Positions 53,037-62,216 of a stretch of 64,000 nucleotides of DNA are shown here, one piece after another. Where the stretch lies: NCBI GenBank assembly GCA_035384965.1, contig DAOOJE010000001.1, positions 62,001-126,000 of the forward strand. Direction: 5' to 3'. Every line of letters begins with the position of its first letter. Position 1 is the first letter of the stretch. The translations under genes were made by a program, and so were the position numbers. This DNA is from JAAYVZ01 sp035384965. Its GTDB lineage: Bacteria; Acidobacteriota; Thermoanaerobaculia; Thermoanaerobaculales; Thermoanaerobaculaceae. A model generated the notes under the pieces. That model did no database searches, was not told the origin of the DNA, and saw nothing but the letters and a program-made list of their open reading frames with translations.

Positions 53037-54890
53037 GTGACCACGAGACTCGCTGCGAGGGCGGAGGATGCCTGGCAGAGCTTCGTGACGGCCGGGATGG
53101 ACGTGGATCCGGCCAGCCCCGCGATGCGGCGCCTGCGGTTCCAGCACCTCTTCGCCGTGATCACGGTGCTGGCGCTCACGGTCTTCGGCCTCGCCAACCT
53201 GCTTTCCGCTCACCCGTCAGCCAACCCCCGCAACGGGGCGATCGAGCTGGCGTTCGCGGCGCTCGGCGCGCTCGTGCTCGTCTACCTGCGCCTCACGGGC
53301 CGACAGGAGCGCGCGCAGTCGCTGAGCCTGCTCGTGACGATGGCGGTGATGTCGTTCCTGCTCTTCGATGGCGGCATCGAGAAGACCGGCTTCCTGTGGT
53401 GGTTCTGCCTGCCCGCCGGAGCCTTTTTCCTCAAGGGCCGGCGCCGGGGCTGGCTGTGGATCGCGGCGAGCCTGGCCGTCTTCCTGGTGGCGATGGCGGC
53501 GACGGCGCTCGGCTGGTGGCCGATGCCGTACTCGTTCGTGGTGCTGCGGCAGTTCTTCGCCGCCTATCTCGTGGTGTCGCTGCTCACCTGGGTGTACGAG
53601 GCGGTACGGGACGAGGCGGAGCAGCGGATCGCGGAAGGGGTGCTGGCGCTGCGCGAGGCCAACGAGCGGCTGGCACAGGAAGTGCGGGGGCATGTCCACA
53701 CGCAGGCGCTGCTGGAATCCGCGCGCGCGGAAGCGGAACGAGCCAACCGCGCCAAGTCGGAGTTCCTCTCGCGCATGAGCCACGAGCTGCGTACTCCCAT
53801 GAACTCGATCCTCGGGTTCGCGCAGGTCCTGGAGTCGGACCCCGAGGAACCCCTCTCGGCCTCCCAGCGCGAGAGCGTCGGGCACATCCTGCGGAGCGGG
53901 CGGCACCTGCTGGACCTCATCAACGAGGTCCTGGACCTGGCTCGCATCGAGTCGGGCCGCATGCTGCTGAGCCTCCAGCCGGTCGCGCTCGCGCCGCTGG
54001 TCGGCGAGGTCCTCGCGGCGCTGGGGCCGCAGGCCGAGCCGCGAGGGATCCGCCTGCAGGACGCGGTCTCGCCCCGCCCCCTCCCGCCGGTGATCGCCGA
54101 CCCCGGCCGGCTCAAGCAGGTGTTGCTCAACCTCGTCTCCAACGCCATCAAGTACAACCGCCCGGAAGGGCTGGTGACGGTGGACGCCACCCTCGCGGCC
54201 TCGGGCCGGGTGAGGCTCTCCGTCGCCGACACCGGCCCTGGCATCCCGCCCGAGCGGCAGACAGCGGTGTTCGAGCCGTTCCAGCGCCTCGACGCCGAGG
54301 GCGGGCCGGTGGAGGGCACCGGGATCGGCCTCACCATCGTCAGGCAGCTCGTGCTGCTGATGGGTGGCACGGTGGGGCTGGACAGCATGCCCGGGGTCGG
54401 GAGCTCTTTCTGGGTGGACCTGCCGGCCGCCGACACGGATTCGAGCCCACAGGAAGCCCCCTCTGGGCAGAGCCTGCCCCTCGCCCGGACGGAGGCCAGG
54501 CGCGGGCTGGTGCTGTACATCGAGGACGACCTCGCGAACCTCGCCCTGGTGCGCCACGTGCTGTCCCGGCGGCCGGGCCTCGAGCTCCTGCACGCGAGCC
54601 GCGGCTGCGAAGGGCTCGAGCTGGCGCGTGCGCACCGCCCCGACGTCCTGCTCCTTGACCTGCACCTGCCGGACATGACTGGCATGGAGGTCCTCGCGGC
54701 GCTGCGGGAAGAGCCCTCCCTCGCCGAGCTTCCGGTCGTCGTCGTGAGCGCCTCGGCGATGCCCGCCGACGTCGAGCGGGTGCAGGCCATGGGGATCGCG
54801 CACTACCTCACGAAACCCCTCGACACCCGGGCTTTCCTTGAGGTTGTCGGCGCGCTGCTCGATAATCGGCAGCGGGAGGAAGGGCCATGA
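53037..54890 (+). CDS. Hybrid membrane histidine kinase with C-terminal receiver domain
   Basis: A 617-residue kinase. Residues ~35-195 contain about six membrane helices (MASE-like sensor region). A coiled coil then leads to the dimerisation/phosphoacceptor segment SHELRTPMNSILGFAQVL, ATP-binding blocks LLNLVSNAIKYNRPEG, DTGPGIPPERQ, GTGIGLTIVRQLVLLMGGTV, and a receiver domain (LYIEDDLANLALVRHVL, phosphoacceptor in VLLLDLHLPDMTG). GTG 53037 is used; GTG 52998 in frame is possible but would sit on the putative -10 box TATCCT (52992-52997). The stop overlaps the HD-GYP regulator gene as ATGA, which suggests phosphorelay to it. Confidence 0.9.
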   Translation: MTTRLAARAEDAWQSFVTAGMDVDPASPAMRRLRFQHLFAVITVLALTVFGLANLLSAHPSANPRNGAIELAFAALGALVLVYLRLTGRQERAQSLSLLVTMAVMSFLLFDGGIEKTGFLWWFCLPAGAFFLKGRRRGWLWIAASLAVFLVAMAATALGWWPMPYSFVVLRQFFAAYLVVSLLTWVYEAVRDEAEQRIAEGVLALREANERLAQEVRGHVHTQALLESARAEAERANRAKSEFLSRMSHELRTPMNSILGFAQVLESDPEEPLSASQRESVGHILRSGRHLLDLINEVLDLARIESGRMLLSLQPVALAPLVGEVLAALGPQAEPRGIRLQDAVSPRPLPPVIADPGRLKQVLLNLVSNAIKYNRPEGLVTVDATLAASGRVRLSVADTGPGIPPERQTAVFEPFQRLDAEGGPVEGTGIGLTIVRQLVLLMGGTVGLDSMPGVGSSFWVDLPAADTDSSPQEAPSGQSLPLARTEARRGLVLYIEDDLANLALVRHVLSRRPGLELLHASRGCEGLELARAHRPDVLLLDLHLPDMTGMEVLAALREEPSLAELPVVVVSASAMPADVERVQAMGIAHYLTKPLDTRAFLEVVGALLDNRQREEGP

Positions 54891-55990
54891 TCCCGATCGA
54901 GAGGATCCTCCAATCGCGCGTCCTCATCGTCGACGATCAGGAGGCCAACCTCCTGCTCCTCGAGAAGATCCTCGAGGGTGAGGGCTACACGCACACGCTC
55001 ACGGTGGCCGACCCGCGGCAGGTGCTGGATCTCTGCCGGAGCTTCCAGCCCGATCTCCTGCTGCTCGACCTCCACATGCCGCACATGGACGGCTTCGCGG
55101 TCATGGAGCAGCTCCAGGCGGCGGCGTTCGACCCTTACTTGCCGGTGCTCGTCCTCACCGCCGACTGCACCCGGGAAACCAAGCTGCGGGCGCTGCGCGT
55201 CGGAGCGCGCGATTTTCTCACCAAGCCGTTCGACCATCTCGAGGTCATGAACCGCATCCGCAACATGCTGGAGGTCCGGCTGCTCCAGCGAGACCTCCTC
55301 GACCAGAACCGCATCCTTGAAGAAAAGGTGCGCGAACGCACGCTCGAGCTCGCCGACACCCGCATGGAGGTCATTCACCGCCTGTCGCGCGCCGCAGAGT
55401 TCCGCGACCAGGGCACGGGGCTGCACCTGCTGCGGATGAGCCAGTTTGCCCTCTGCCTGGCAGAAGCCGCAGGCCTCGACCGCGAGCACTGCGACCTCAT
55501 CCTGGCCGCCAGCCCGATGCACGACATCGGCAAGATCGGCATTCCCGACCGCATCCTCTTCAAGCCGGGGCAGCTCGACGAGGAGGAGTGGGCGATCATG
55601 CGCACTCACACCACGATCGGCGCCGAGCTGCTGGGCGGGCACGACTCCGCGCTGATGCGGACGGCGGCGCAGATCGCCCTCACCCATCACGAGCGGTGGG
55701 ATGGCCGCGGCTACCCGCAAGGCCTCATCGGCGAGCAAATCCCGATCGAGGGCCGGATCGTGGCGCTTTCGGACGTCTTCGACGCGCTGCTTTCAGAGCG
55801 GCCGTACAAGCGCGCATGGCCGCAGGCGGAGGCGGTCAAGGCCATCGACGACGACCGCGGCGGGGCGTTCGATCCGGCGCTGGTCGACTGCTTCCATGCC
55901 GCTCTTCCTGCCATCGACGAGATCATCGGGCGGCTGGCGTCGCACATCCCCCCGGACTCCGGCGGCGCGACCTACGAGCCCGGCCTTTAG
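54887..55990 (+). CDS. Response regulator with HD-GYP domain
   Basis: A 367-residue regulator. Residues 1-125 form a receiver domain (phosphoacceptor D61 in LLLLDLHMPHMDGF), followed by a coiled linker and an HD-GYP domain (HRLSRAAEFRDQGTGLHLLR, MHDIGKIGIPDRILFKPGQL, THHERWDGRGYPQGL, VALSDVFDALLSERPYK), the type that hydrolyses cyclic di-GMP. All family metal-binding positions appear present, so it is likely active. Coupled to the hybrid kinase upstream; its stop overlaps the convergent creC by 4 bases. Cyclic di-GMP turnover under this kinase's control is inferred. Confidence 0.93.
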   Translation: MIPIERILQSRVLIVDDQEANLLLLEKILEGEGYTHTLTVADPRQVLDLCRSFQPDLLLLDLHMPHMDGFAVMEQLQAAAFDPYLPVLVLTADCTRETKLRALRVGARDFLTKPFDHLEVMNRIRNMLEVRLLQRDLLDQNRILEEKVRERTLELADTRMEVIHRLSRAAEFRDQGTGLHLLRMSQFALCLAEAAGLDREHCDLILAASPMHDIGKIGIPDRILFKPGQLDEEEWAIMRTHTTIGAELLGGHDSALMRTAAQIALTHHERWDGRGYPQGLIGEQIPIEGRIVALSDVFDALLSERPYKRAWPQAEAVKAIDDDRGGAFDPALVDCFHAALPAIDEIIGRLASHIPPDSGGATYEPGL

Positions 55991-57474
55991 CGCCTGCCGG
56001 CCGCCCCGCGCGGCTCTCCGCCGGCTGCTCCCCGGCGCGGCGCCAGTGGCAGCCGGAGCGTGGCGCACGCCCCGCCCTCGGGGCGGTTGGTCAGCGCCGC
56101 CTCGCCGCCGTGCAGCAGCGCTACCTCGCGCACGAACGGCAGCCCGAGACCGGTTCCCGGCGAGCCGTTGGCGGCAGGGGTCAAGGAGTAGAACTTCTCG
56201 AAGACGCGGGGCAGGGCGAACGACGGCACGCCGGGCCCGGTGTCGCGAACAGCCACTTCCACGGCGTTGGCGGCGGCGCGCGCTTCGACAGTCACGCGGC
56301 CCGGGGAGGGCGTCGCGGCGAGGGCGTTGTGCACGAGGTTGAAGAGGGCCTGCCGGAGCAGCAGCTCGTCCCCGGCCAGCGGCGGCACCTCGCCGACCTC
56401 GGCGGAAAGCTCGAGTTCGCGCTGCCGGGCCAGCGGTTCCGCCGTCGCCACCACCTCTCGGACCAGCGCCGCCACGTCGACCGGGACCGCCGTTCGCAGC
56501 GACTTCCGGGCCTCCACCGCCGCCAGCTCGAGCAGGCGGTCCACGAGGAGCTGAAGCCGCGCGCACTCGGACCGGATATTTCCGAGGAACCGCCGCCGGT
56601 CCTCGTCCGGCATCCCCTCCTCCTCGAGCAGCTCCCCCGCCGCCCGGATCGCCGAGAGCGGACCCTTGATCTCGTGGGTGAGCGAGCGCACGTAGTCCTC
56701 GACGTACCGCTTGCCTTCGAGGGCGTCGCGCATCGCCTCGAAGGCGCGACCGAGGGCGGCGATCTCGCCGCGCCCGAGGCTCGGCAGGGGGGGCCGCTCG
56801 CCGCGCCCCACCGCCTCGGCGTACGCCGCGAGCCGTCTGAGGGGGCGCGCGATCCAGGTGGCGATCCCGAGGCTGGCGACCCCCGCCACCAGCGCCGCCA
56901 CCAAGCTGGCCGCGACGACGCTCCGGCTCGCCCCGGTCATGAAGAGCTTGAGCGAGGCCACCGGCTTGCCGACCGAGACCACGCCGACGATCCGGCCGCC
57001 GACGCGCACCGGGGCGCCGACATACAACACCGTGGAGTAGAAGTCGGCCGGGTCGGAGCGGGTGGCGCGCGCCCCGTACTCGCCCCTGAGCGTGCGGGCC
57101 ACGTCGTTCCAGCCCGCGTACGGCTGGCCCACGGCGCGGTCGCCGTCGGAGTCGTAGACGACCCGGCCGCGCGCGTTGGTCACGTAGATGCGCAGCGACA
57201 TCGCTGTCTTGTCGAGCTCGTAGATGCGAGCTCCGAACTGGCGCGCCGACGCCCTCGCCACCACCTCCCGCAACGGCCCGACATCGAGCCGCTCGGGCGT
57301 CGATGCGCACTCGACCAGGCTGGCGAGGAGGTTGGCCGTCTCGACCAGCGACTCCTCGGTCGCCTTCAACGGCTGGGGGCGGATGTCGGAGAGCAGCCAG
57401 CGGGTCAGGACGATGAGGCCCAGCGTGAGGAAAGCGAAAAACCCCAGGAAGATCCGGATCTTGATCGTCACCAC
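55987..57474 (-). CDS. creC: Sensor histidine kinase CreC
   Basis: A 495-residue sensor kinase collinear with E. coli CreC: helix 1 (IRIFLGFFAFLTLGLIVLTR), a periplasmic sensor with YVTNARGRVVYDSDGDRAVG and WNDVARTLRGEYGARATRSD, helix 2 near residue 185-205, a HAMP region, the phosphoacceptor segment YVRSLTHEIKGPLSAIRAAG, and NLVHNALAA, DTGPGVP, GTGLGLPFVREVALLHGGEA. In E. coli CreBC responds to carbon metabolism. GTG 57474 or GTG 57471 (the latter a GTGA overlap with creB) are both possible starts. No creD is nearby. Confidence 0.9.
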   Translation of the reverse strand: MVTIKIRIFLGFFAFLTLGLIVLTRWLLSDIRPQPLKATEESLVETANLLASLVECASTPERLDVGPLREVVARASARQFGARIYELDKTAMSLRIYVTNARGRVVYDSDGDRAVGQPYAGWNDVARTLRGEYGARATRSDPADFYSTVLYVGAPVRVGGRIVGVVSVGKPVASLKLFMTGASRSVVAASLVAALVAGVASLGIATWIARPLRRLAAYAEAVGRGERPPLPSLGRGEIAALGRAFEAMRDALEGKRYVEDYVRSLTHEIKGPLSAIRAAGELLEEEGMPDEDRRRFLGNIRSECARLQLLVDRLLELAAVEARKSLRTAVPVDVAALVREVVATAEPLARQRELELSAEVGEVPPLAGDELLLRQALFNLVHNALAATPSPGRVTVEARAAANAVEVAVRDTGPGVPSFALPRVFEKFYSLTPAANGSPGTGLGLPFVREVALLHGGEAALTNRPEGGACATLRLPLAPRRGAAGGEPRGAAGRR

Positions 57475-58154
57475 CGCTCCTGCAGGGCGTACCCCTGACC
57501 GCGATGGGTGACGATGGGATCGAGGTCCGGGCGCACCGCCCGCAGCTTGGCTCGCAGCGCCTTGACATGGCTGTCCACCGTCCGGTCCACGGCGCTGCCC
57601 GGGTCATCCCACACCAGCTCCATGAGCTGCTCCCGGGAGTAGACCCACCCGGGGTGGCGCAGCAGCACCTCGAGAATCCGGTACTCGGTGCGGGTGAGAT
57701 CGAGCGGGTGTCCGAAATAGCGGACGAGCCGGCGGCGCGCGTCGATTTCGAACGGCAGCGAGGGCGGCTCCGGCGGGGGCGCCGCCTGGACCCGGGTGCG
57801 CCGCAGCACGGCCCGCACCCGCGCCGACAGCTCGCGGGGCGAGAACGGCTTCGAGACGTAGTCGTCGGCGCCGATCTCGAGCCCGACCACGCGGTCCATC
57901 TCCTCGCTCCGGGCAGTCAGGAAGATGACCGGCACCTCGAGGGTGCGGCGGATCTCGCGGCAGAGGTCGAAGCCGTTGCAGTCCGGAAGCCCCACGTCGA
58001 GCACCACCAGGGACACGTCGCCGTCCGCCAGCGCGCCGCGCGCGTCCTCGCCGGTGGCCACCCACATCGGCTCGCAGCCATCGGTGCGCAGGGCGTAGAC
58101 GATCGAGTCCGCCACCGCACGCTCGTCCTCCACCACCAGGATCTTCGGCTTCAT
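57468..58154 (-). CDS. creB: Response regulator CreB (OmpR family)
   Basis: A 228-residue OmpR-type regulator: receiver domain with D53 in LVVLDVGLPDCNGFDLCREI and K in DDYVSKPFSPRELSARVRAV, then a winged helix (LDLTRTEYRILEVLLRHPGW, DSHVKALRAKLRAVRPD, IVTHRGQGYAL). It pairs with CreC, whose start overlaps its stop. ATG 58154 begins MKPKILVVEDE, the normal receiver start; an extension of six residues upstream is less likely. The 101-base gap to the divergent gene at 58256 is its probable promoter region. Confidence 0.92.
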   Translation of the reverse strand: MKPKILVVEDERAVADSIVYALRTDGCEPMWVATGEDARGALADGDVSLVVLDVGLPDCNGFDLCREIRRTLEVPVIFLTARSEEMDRVVGLEIGADDYVSKPFSPRELSARVRAVLRRTRVQAAPPPEPPSLPFEIDARRRLVRYFGHPLDLTRTEYRILEVLLRHPGWVYSREQLMELVWDDPGSAVDRTVDSHVKALRAKLRAVRPDLDPIVTHRGQGYALQERW

Positions 58155-58200
58155 GCGCCGCAAGTGTGCCACACCCCGCGGCGGCGCCGCACTGGCCCGA

Positions 58201-58230
58201 TTGCCTCCGGCCCGGGGCCGGTGCTACCGT
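58201..58230 (+). promoter_or_regulatory. Promoter candidate for 58256 gene
   Basis: TTGCCT (58201-58206), 18-base spacer, TACCGT (58225-58230) upstream of GTG 58256. Moderate match only; the spacer is GC-rich. Confidence 0.45.
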
Positions 58231-58255
58231 CGGGGGTCGAGGGGGGTGACCGACC

Positions 58256-59635
58256 GTGACACAGCGCATCACGACCCACTGGGAGTGCCAGCCCGAGGCG
58301 GAGCGGCTCGTACTGGGCTGGTGGCAGCAGGCCGTGGACGCCGCGCTCCCGCTCCGCCAGATGGAGAAGGCGGCTCGTGCGCTCGCCGATTGCCGGCTCT
58401 TCGATTTCGTGGATCACCTCGTGGTGGCGGACGGGAGCGCGGTCCGCGCGCAGCTCGGCGCGGTCGGCTATGCCGTTGCCGACTTCGAGGCGAGCGAGCC
58501 GGACACCCCGTTCCGCCACCCCGGCAGCATCCTGCCGCCGGTGCTGCTGCGGGCCGGGACCCCGGCCGCCGGAGCCGTGCTGGGGGTCGGCCTCGCGGTC
58601 GACAGCGTCGCCGAGCTCCTGACGGTGTGGGGCGTCGACGCGCCCATCGCCGGCACCCCGCTCGCGCCGCTCCGCTCGGCACGCGTCTGGAGCGGCGAGG
58701 GGTGGTTCGTGGATGCCGTCGAGCGCCGGGGAGGGAGGGGGTTCGTGCCGGTGCGGCAGGAGCCGGCCCAGATCGAGGCGCTGCTCGACGCCTCGGAGCG
58801 CTGGGCGGTGCGGCCGCGCCGGGGGGCGGACACGGCCGGGCTGATGGCCTCGACGCTCGAACTGGCCCGCTGGCTGGTCGACGAGCTCGGGCGCGACCGG
58901 GCCGCATGGGCCGTCTTCGCGGCGGAGCGCGCCTACTGGGCTCGCCACAACCGCGCCGGGCGGGTGCAAAAGGAACGACAGGACCAGCTCGGGTTCGGAT
59001 GGGCGAACCACGACCACCACACCTTCCGCAGCTCGCGCGAGCACTTCCCCGTCCTCATCCAGATCCTCGAGACGCTGGGGTTCGTGCCGCGGGAGCGGTT
59101 CTACGCCGGGGCGGAGGCCGGGTGGGGCGCGCAGGTCCTGCAGCAGCCGGCCTGCGGGCTCGCCGTCTTCGCCGACGTCGACCTGTCGCCGGACGAGGTG
59201 GCGGGCGACTTCGCCCACCAGGGCCTGCCGCCGCGGCCGCGGCTCGGTACCATTGGCCTGTGGTGCGCCCTGCACGGCGAGTCGATGCTCGGCGCCGGTC
59301 TTCACCACCTGGCGGTGCGCCTGTCGTTCGACGATGCCGTCGCCGGGCTGGGTCGCGCCGGCGTGGCGACCATGCCGCCGTTCTCGAGCTTTCCCTACCT
59401 GCGCCAGGCGTTCACCGAGGGCGAGCGCTGGCCGGTGGCACCCGAGCGCCTGGACACGCTGCGCGCCAGCGGTGCGCTGGACGGCGACGCCGCGGCGCGC
59501 TTCGCGCGCGACGGGGCGATCGGCAGCCATCTCGAAAACATCGAACGCAACCAGGGGTTCGGCGGGTTCAACCAGGAGCGGATTTCCGACATCATCCGGC
59601 GCACCGATCCGCGTCTTCCAGCCGCCGGCGCGTGA
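58256..59635 (+). CDS. Unrecognised 459-residue protein, possibly two VOC-like halves
   Basis: A 459-residue soluble protein of no family I can name with confidence. Two segments resemble halves of vicinal-oxygen-chelate or DUF1338-like metalloenzymes: FDFVDHLVVADGSAVRAQLG at residues ~42-61 and WANHDHHTFRSSREHFPVLI around ~242-261, the latter followed by LETLGFVPRERFYAGAEAGW. Both contain His residues at equivalent positions. A further LHHLAVRLSFDDA segment near 345 adds possible metal ligands. No signal peptide or membrane helix is seen. GTG 58256 with GGGGGGTG upstream. It is divergent from creBC and 172 bases from relA. Role unknown; a non-haem iron or zinc enzyme is a guess. Confidence 0.8.
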   Translation: MTQRITTHWECQPEAERLVLGWWQQAVDAALPLRQMEKAARALADCRLFDFVDHLVVADGSAVRAQLGAVGYAVADFEASEPDTPFRHPGSILPPVLLRAGTPAAGAVLGVGLAVDSVAELLTVWGVDAPIAGTPLAPLRSARVWSGEGWFVDAVERRGGRGFVPVRQEPAQIEALLDASERWAVRPRRGADTAGLMASTLELARWLVDELGRDRAAWAVFAAERAYWARHNRAGRVQKERQDQLGFGWANHDHHTFRSSREHFPVLIQILETLGFVPRERFYAGAEAGWGAQVLQQPACGLAVFADVDLSPDEVAGDFAHQGLPPRPRLGTIGLWCALHGESMLGAGLHHLAVRLSFDDAVAGLGRAGVATMPPFSSFPYLRQAFTEGERWPVAPERLDTLRASGALDGDAAARFARDGAIGSHLENIERNQGFGGFNQERISDIIRRTDPRLPAAGA

Positions 59636-59656
59636 CCTCCACGGGCTCGATCCAGG

Positions 59657-59725
59657 GTCGAAGGTCGCGCCTCGAAGGCGTCCCGCCCTCGCCGGCGGGC
59701 GGGCGGTGCTCGCTCGACCTTCGAC
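59657..59725 (+). repeat. Inverted repeat / hairpin between genes
   Basis: GTCGAAGGTCG (59657-59667) is exactly complementary in reverse to CGACCTTCGAC (59715-59725). The loop contains a second inverted pair, GGGCG/CGCCC-like C/G tracts (59689-59705). Lies after the stop of the 58256-59635 gene and may be its terminator or an intergenic palindromic element; no T-run follows. The CGAAGGTCG core also occurs at other gene ends in the window. Confidence 0.6.
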
Positions 59726-59807
59726 TGGAGGGTCGGCGGGTCCGTGGCGTGGAGTATCATCGATATCCGGTGCTTCCGGCGCGTACGCGGGAGGTCGCGT
59801 TCCGGCA

Positions 59808-62096
59808 ATGGGCGACGATGACCATACGGACCCTGCGGTTGCGGACACCACCCACGCAGCCGAGTTCGAGGCCCTGCTGAGGGCAGTCGCCGAGCACAAC
59901 CACGACCCCGACCTCGACCTCATCCGCCGGGCGTTCGAACTCGCCGCCGAGGTCCACCGCCTGCAGCGCCGAAAGGAAGGCAACGAGCCGTACATCGTCC
60001 ATCCCCTGGCAGTGGCGCGCAGCGCCGCCGAGCACCGCATGGACGACGTCTCGGTGGCGGCGGCGCTGCTCCACGACTGCATCGAGGACGCACGGGGCGG
60101 CCTGCGGGTCACCGAGCCGATGCTCGCCTCGGCGTTCGGCTCCGAGGTGGCGGTCATCGTGGAGGGGTTGACCAAGCTGCAGCGACACGAGGTCTCGCCA
60201 GCGGCCGACCCCAAGCTCGCGACTCTCGTCAAGCTCTTGCGCGCCACCGCCACCGCCGATTTGCGAACGCTCGTGATCAAGGTCTTCGACCGCGCCGACA
60301 ACATCCGTTCGATCGAGGTGTTCGCCGAGGACAAGCGGCGCCGGATCGCTCTCGAGACCCAGAAGTTCTATATCCCCGTCGCCTCCCGGCTCGGGTTCTA
60401 CAAGCAGGCGCGGCTCATGGAAGACCACGTGATGCGGGTCCTCGAGCCCGAGGCCTATCAGGCCATCAGCCAGTGGCTCGGACGGGAGGGCAAGCGCATC
60501 GAGCGCGAGCTGCACGAGAAGGCGAGGGACATCTGCGAGCAGCTCCGGGCCATGCACATCGACTGCACCTACCGCGTCTACCCCAAGGGCATCTACTCGA
60601 TCCACCAGGCGGCCGGGCCCGGGATCCCCTCCCCCGAGCGCCTCGACGAGGGGTGCAACTTCAACCTGTGCTTGGTCGTGGCCGACGTGGACGCCTGCTT
60701 CCGGGCCCTCAACGTGGTGCACCGCCGGCTCGCGCACCTGCGCGACTCGGTGAAGGACTTCATCAATTCCCCCAAGGTCAACGGCTACCAGTCGCTGCAC
60801 ACCATCTGCACGGGTCCGACGCTGCCGCGCGTGCAGGTCCTCGTGCGCACCCGAGAGATGGACATCAACGGGCACATCGGGGTCATCTCGCAGCTCCGCC
60901 ACGGGCGGCTCGGGGATCGCCAGTGGCTCGACGAGCTGCTCGACTCGCTCGAGGGCGATGGCGGGCAGGTGCTGGAGCTCACCTCGCAGCTCGCCTACCC
61001 GGAGGTCGAGGTGATCACGCCCCAGGGCCAGGTGCTCAAGGTGCCGCAGGGGGCGACGGCGCTCGACTACGCGTACTCGATCCACACCGCTCTCGGCGAC
61101 CGGGCCGGCGGGGCGATCATCGACGGCGAGGCGCGGCCCTTGCGCACCGTGCTGCGGCCGGGCCAGCGGGTCGAGATTCTCGCGGCCGACGAGGTGCGGC
61201 CGACCTACGAGCGGCTCGAGTGGGTCAAGACCTCGCGCGCCGCGGTCGCGGTGCGGCGGGCCATTCGACGGGCCGAGCGCGCCGCGTTCCTGGCCGAGGC
61301 GGCGGGGTTCTTCGCCTACTGCGAGCGGCACCTCGAGTGGGCCCCCGAGCCTCGCTCGGAGACGCGGCGCCGGCTGTACGAGGCGCTGCGGGTCGCCGGC
61401 GAGGAGGAGCTCGGCCGCGAGATCTACACCGGGCGGCTGGCGTACGACTTCATCTTCGCGCACCTCGTGCCGCTCCTCCCGCGTCCTGCCCTGGATGCCC
61501 TTCTCGCCGAGCTGGCTCGCGAGGGCGCCGTCGACACCTCCCGCCTCGAGGTCCGCCAGGCGCTGGCCGAGGAAGGCTCGCTGCGGGCGTGGATCTCCGC
61601 CACCTTGCTCGAGCGGCTCGAGCGGCGCGCGGCCCCGGCCGCTCCGGTGGCGATCGCCGGGCTTCGCCACGGCGTGCCGGTGCGGCTGGCCGAGTGCTGC
61701 CGGCCAGAGTTCGGGGACGACATCGTCGCGCTCACCGCCCCCGAGCGGGGCGCCACGATTCACCGCTGGAGCTGCCGGGAAGTGCGCCCACTCGTCCAGC
61801 ACAGCGCCCCCCGCGTGGCGCGGGCGAGCTGGAACAGCCCGCCGCGCCGCCAGCTCGCCCACCTGGTCATCGAGGGCCGGGACCGCCGGGGGCTTCTCCT
61901 GGCGATTGCCGAGGCGCTCGTGCGGATGAAACTGGACGCGCAGTCGATTCAGCTCTCGGCCCGCCCCGACGGCAGCGCCGAGGGCGCGCTCTGGCTGGAG
62001 CTGCCCGAACTCGTGCCGGCCGCGGAGGTCATCGAGCGGATCGCCGCGATCCCGGGTGTGGTGCGCGTCGTGCCGGCGGGCGAGGTCGGAGGCTGA
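59808..62096 (+). CDS. Bifunctional (p)ppGpp synthetase/hydrolase (RelA/SpoT family)
   Basis: A 762-residue RSH protein of normal length. The hydrolase HD domain includes EPYIVHPLAVARSAAEHRMD and AAALLHDCIEDA, with FDRADNIRSIEVF in place of the common DRLHNMR; the synthetase domain has YRVYPKGIYSIHQ and the KVNGYQSLHTICTGP substrate motif; a TGS domain follows (VEVITPQGQVLKVPQGATAL) and the C-terminus carries an ACT-like region. It makes and degrades the stringent-response alarmone (p)ppGpp. Several hydrolase and synthetase residues differ from classical enzymes, so the balance of activities is uncertain. ATG 59808 with GGAGGT about 12 bases upstream. Confidence 0.92.
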   Translation: MGDDDHTDPAVADTTHAAEFEALLRAVAEHNHDPDLDLIRRAFELAAEVHRLQRRKEGNEPYIVHPLAVARSAAEHRMDDVSVAAALLHDCIEDARGGLRVTEPMLASAFGSEVAVIVEGLTKLQRHEVSPAADPKLATLVKLLRATATADLRTLVIKVFDRADNIRSIEVFAEDKRRRIALETQKFYIPVASRLGFYKQARLMEDHVMRVLEPEAYQAISQWLGREGKRIERELHEKARDICEQLRAMHIDCTYRVYPKGIYSIHQAAGPGIPSPERLDEGCNFNLCLVVADVDACFRALNVVHRRLAHLRDSVKDFINSPKVNGYQSLHTICTGPTLPRVQVLVRTREMDINGHIGVISQLRHGRLGDRQWLDELLDSLEGDGGQVLELTSQLAYPEVEVITPQGQVLKVPQGATALDYAYSIHTALGDRAGGAIIDGEARPLRTVLRPGQRVEILAADEVRPTYERLEWVKTSRAAVAVRRAIRRAERAAFLAEAAGFFAYCERHLEWAPEPRSETRRRLYEALRVAGEEELGREIYTGRLAYDFIFAHLVPLLPRPALDALLAELAREGAVDTSRLEVRQALAEEGSLRAWISATLLERLERRAAPAAPVAIAGLRHGVPVRLAECCRPEFGDDIVALTAPERGATIHRWSCREVRPLVQHSAPRVARASWNSPPRRQLAHLVIEGRDRRGLLLAIAEALVRMKLDAQSIQLSARPDGSAEGALWLELPELVPAAEVIERIAAIPGVVRVVPAGEVGG

Positions 62097-62143
62097 GCCG
62101 CCGGGCCGCGGCTCGCCCCGCGGGACCGCCGCTCTCGTCGTCC

Positions 62144-62173
62144 TTGACACTGGCACGGCCGCGCTTCTAGGCT
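62144..62173 (+). promoter_or_regulatory. Sigma70-type promoter for clp-like gene
   Basis: TTGACA (62144-62149), 18-base spacer, TAGGCT (62168-62173), 28-44 bases before the start of the Clp-like gene. Second-best promoter in the window after the tRNA promoter. Confidence 0.7.
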
Positions 62174-62216
62174 TCGACCCGGTACGTTCGAGGGGGGCCA
62201 GTTGCGCGACGTCGAG

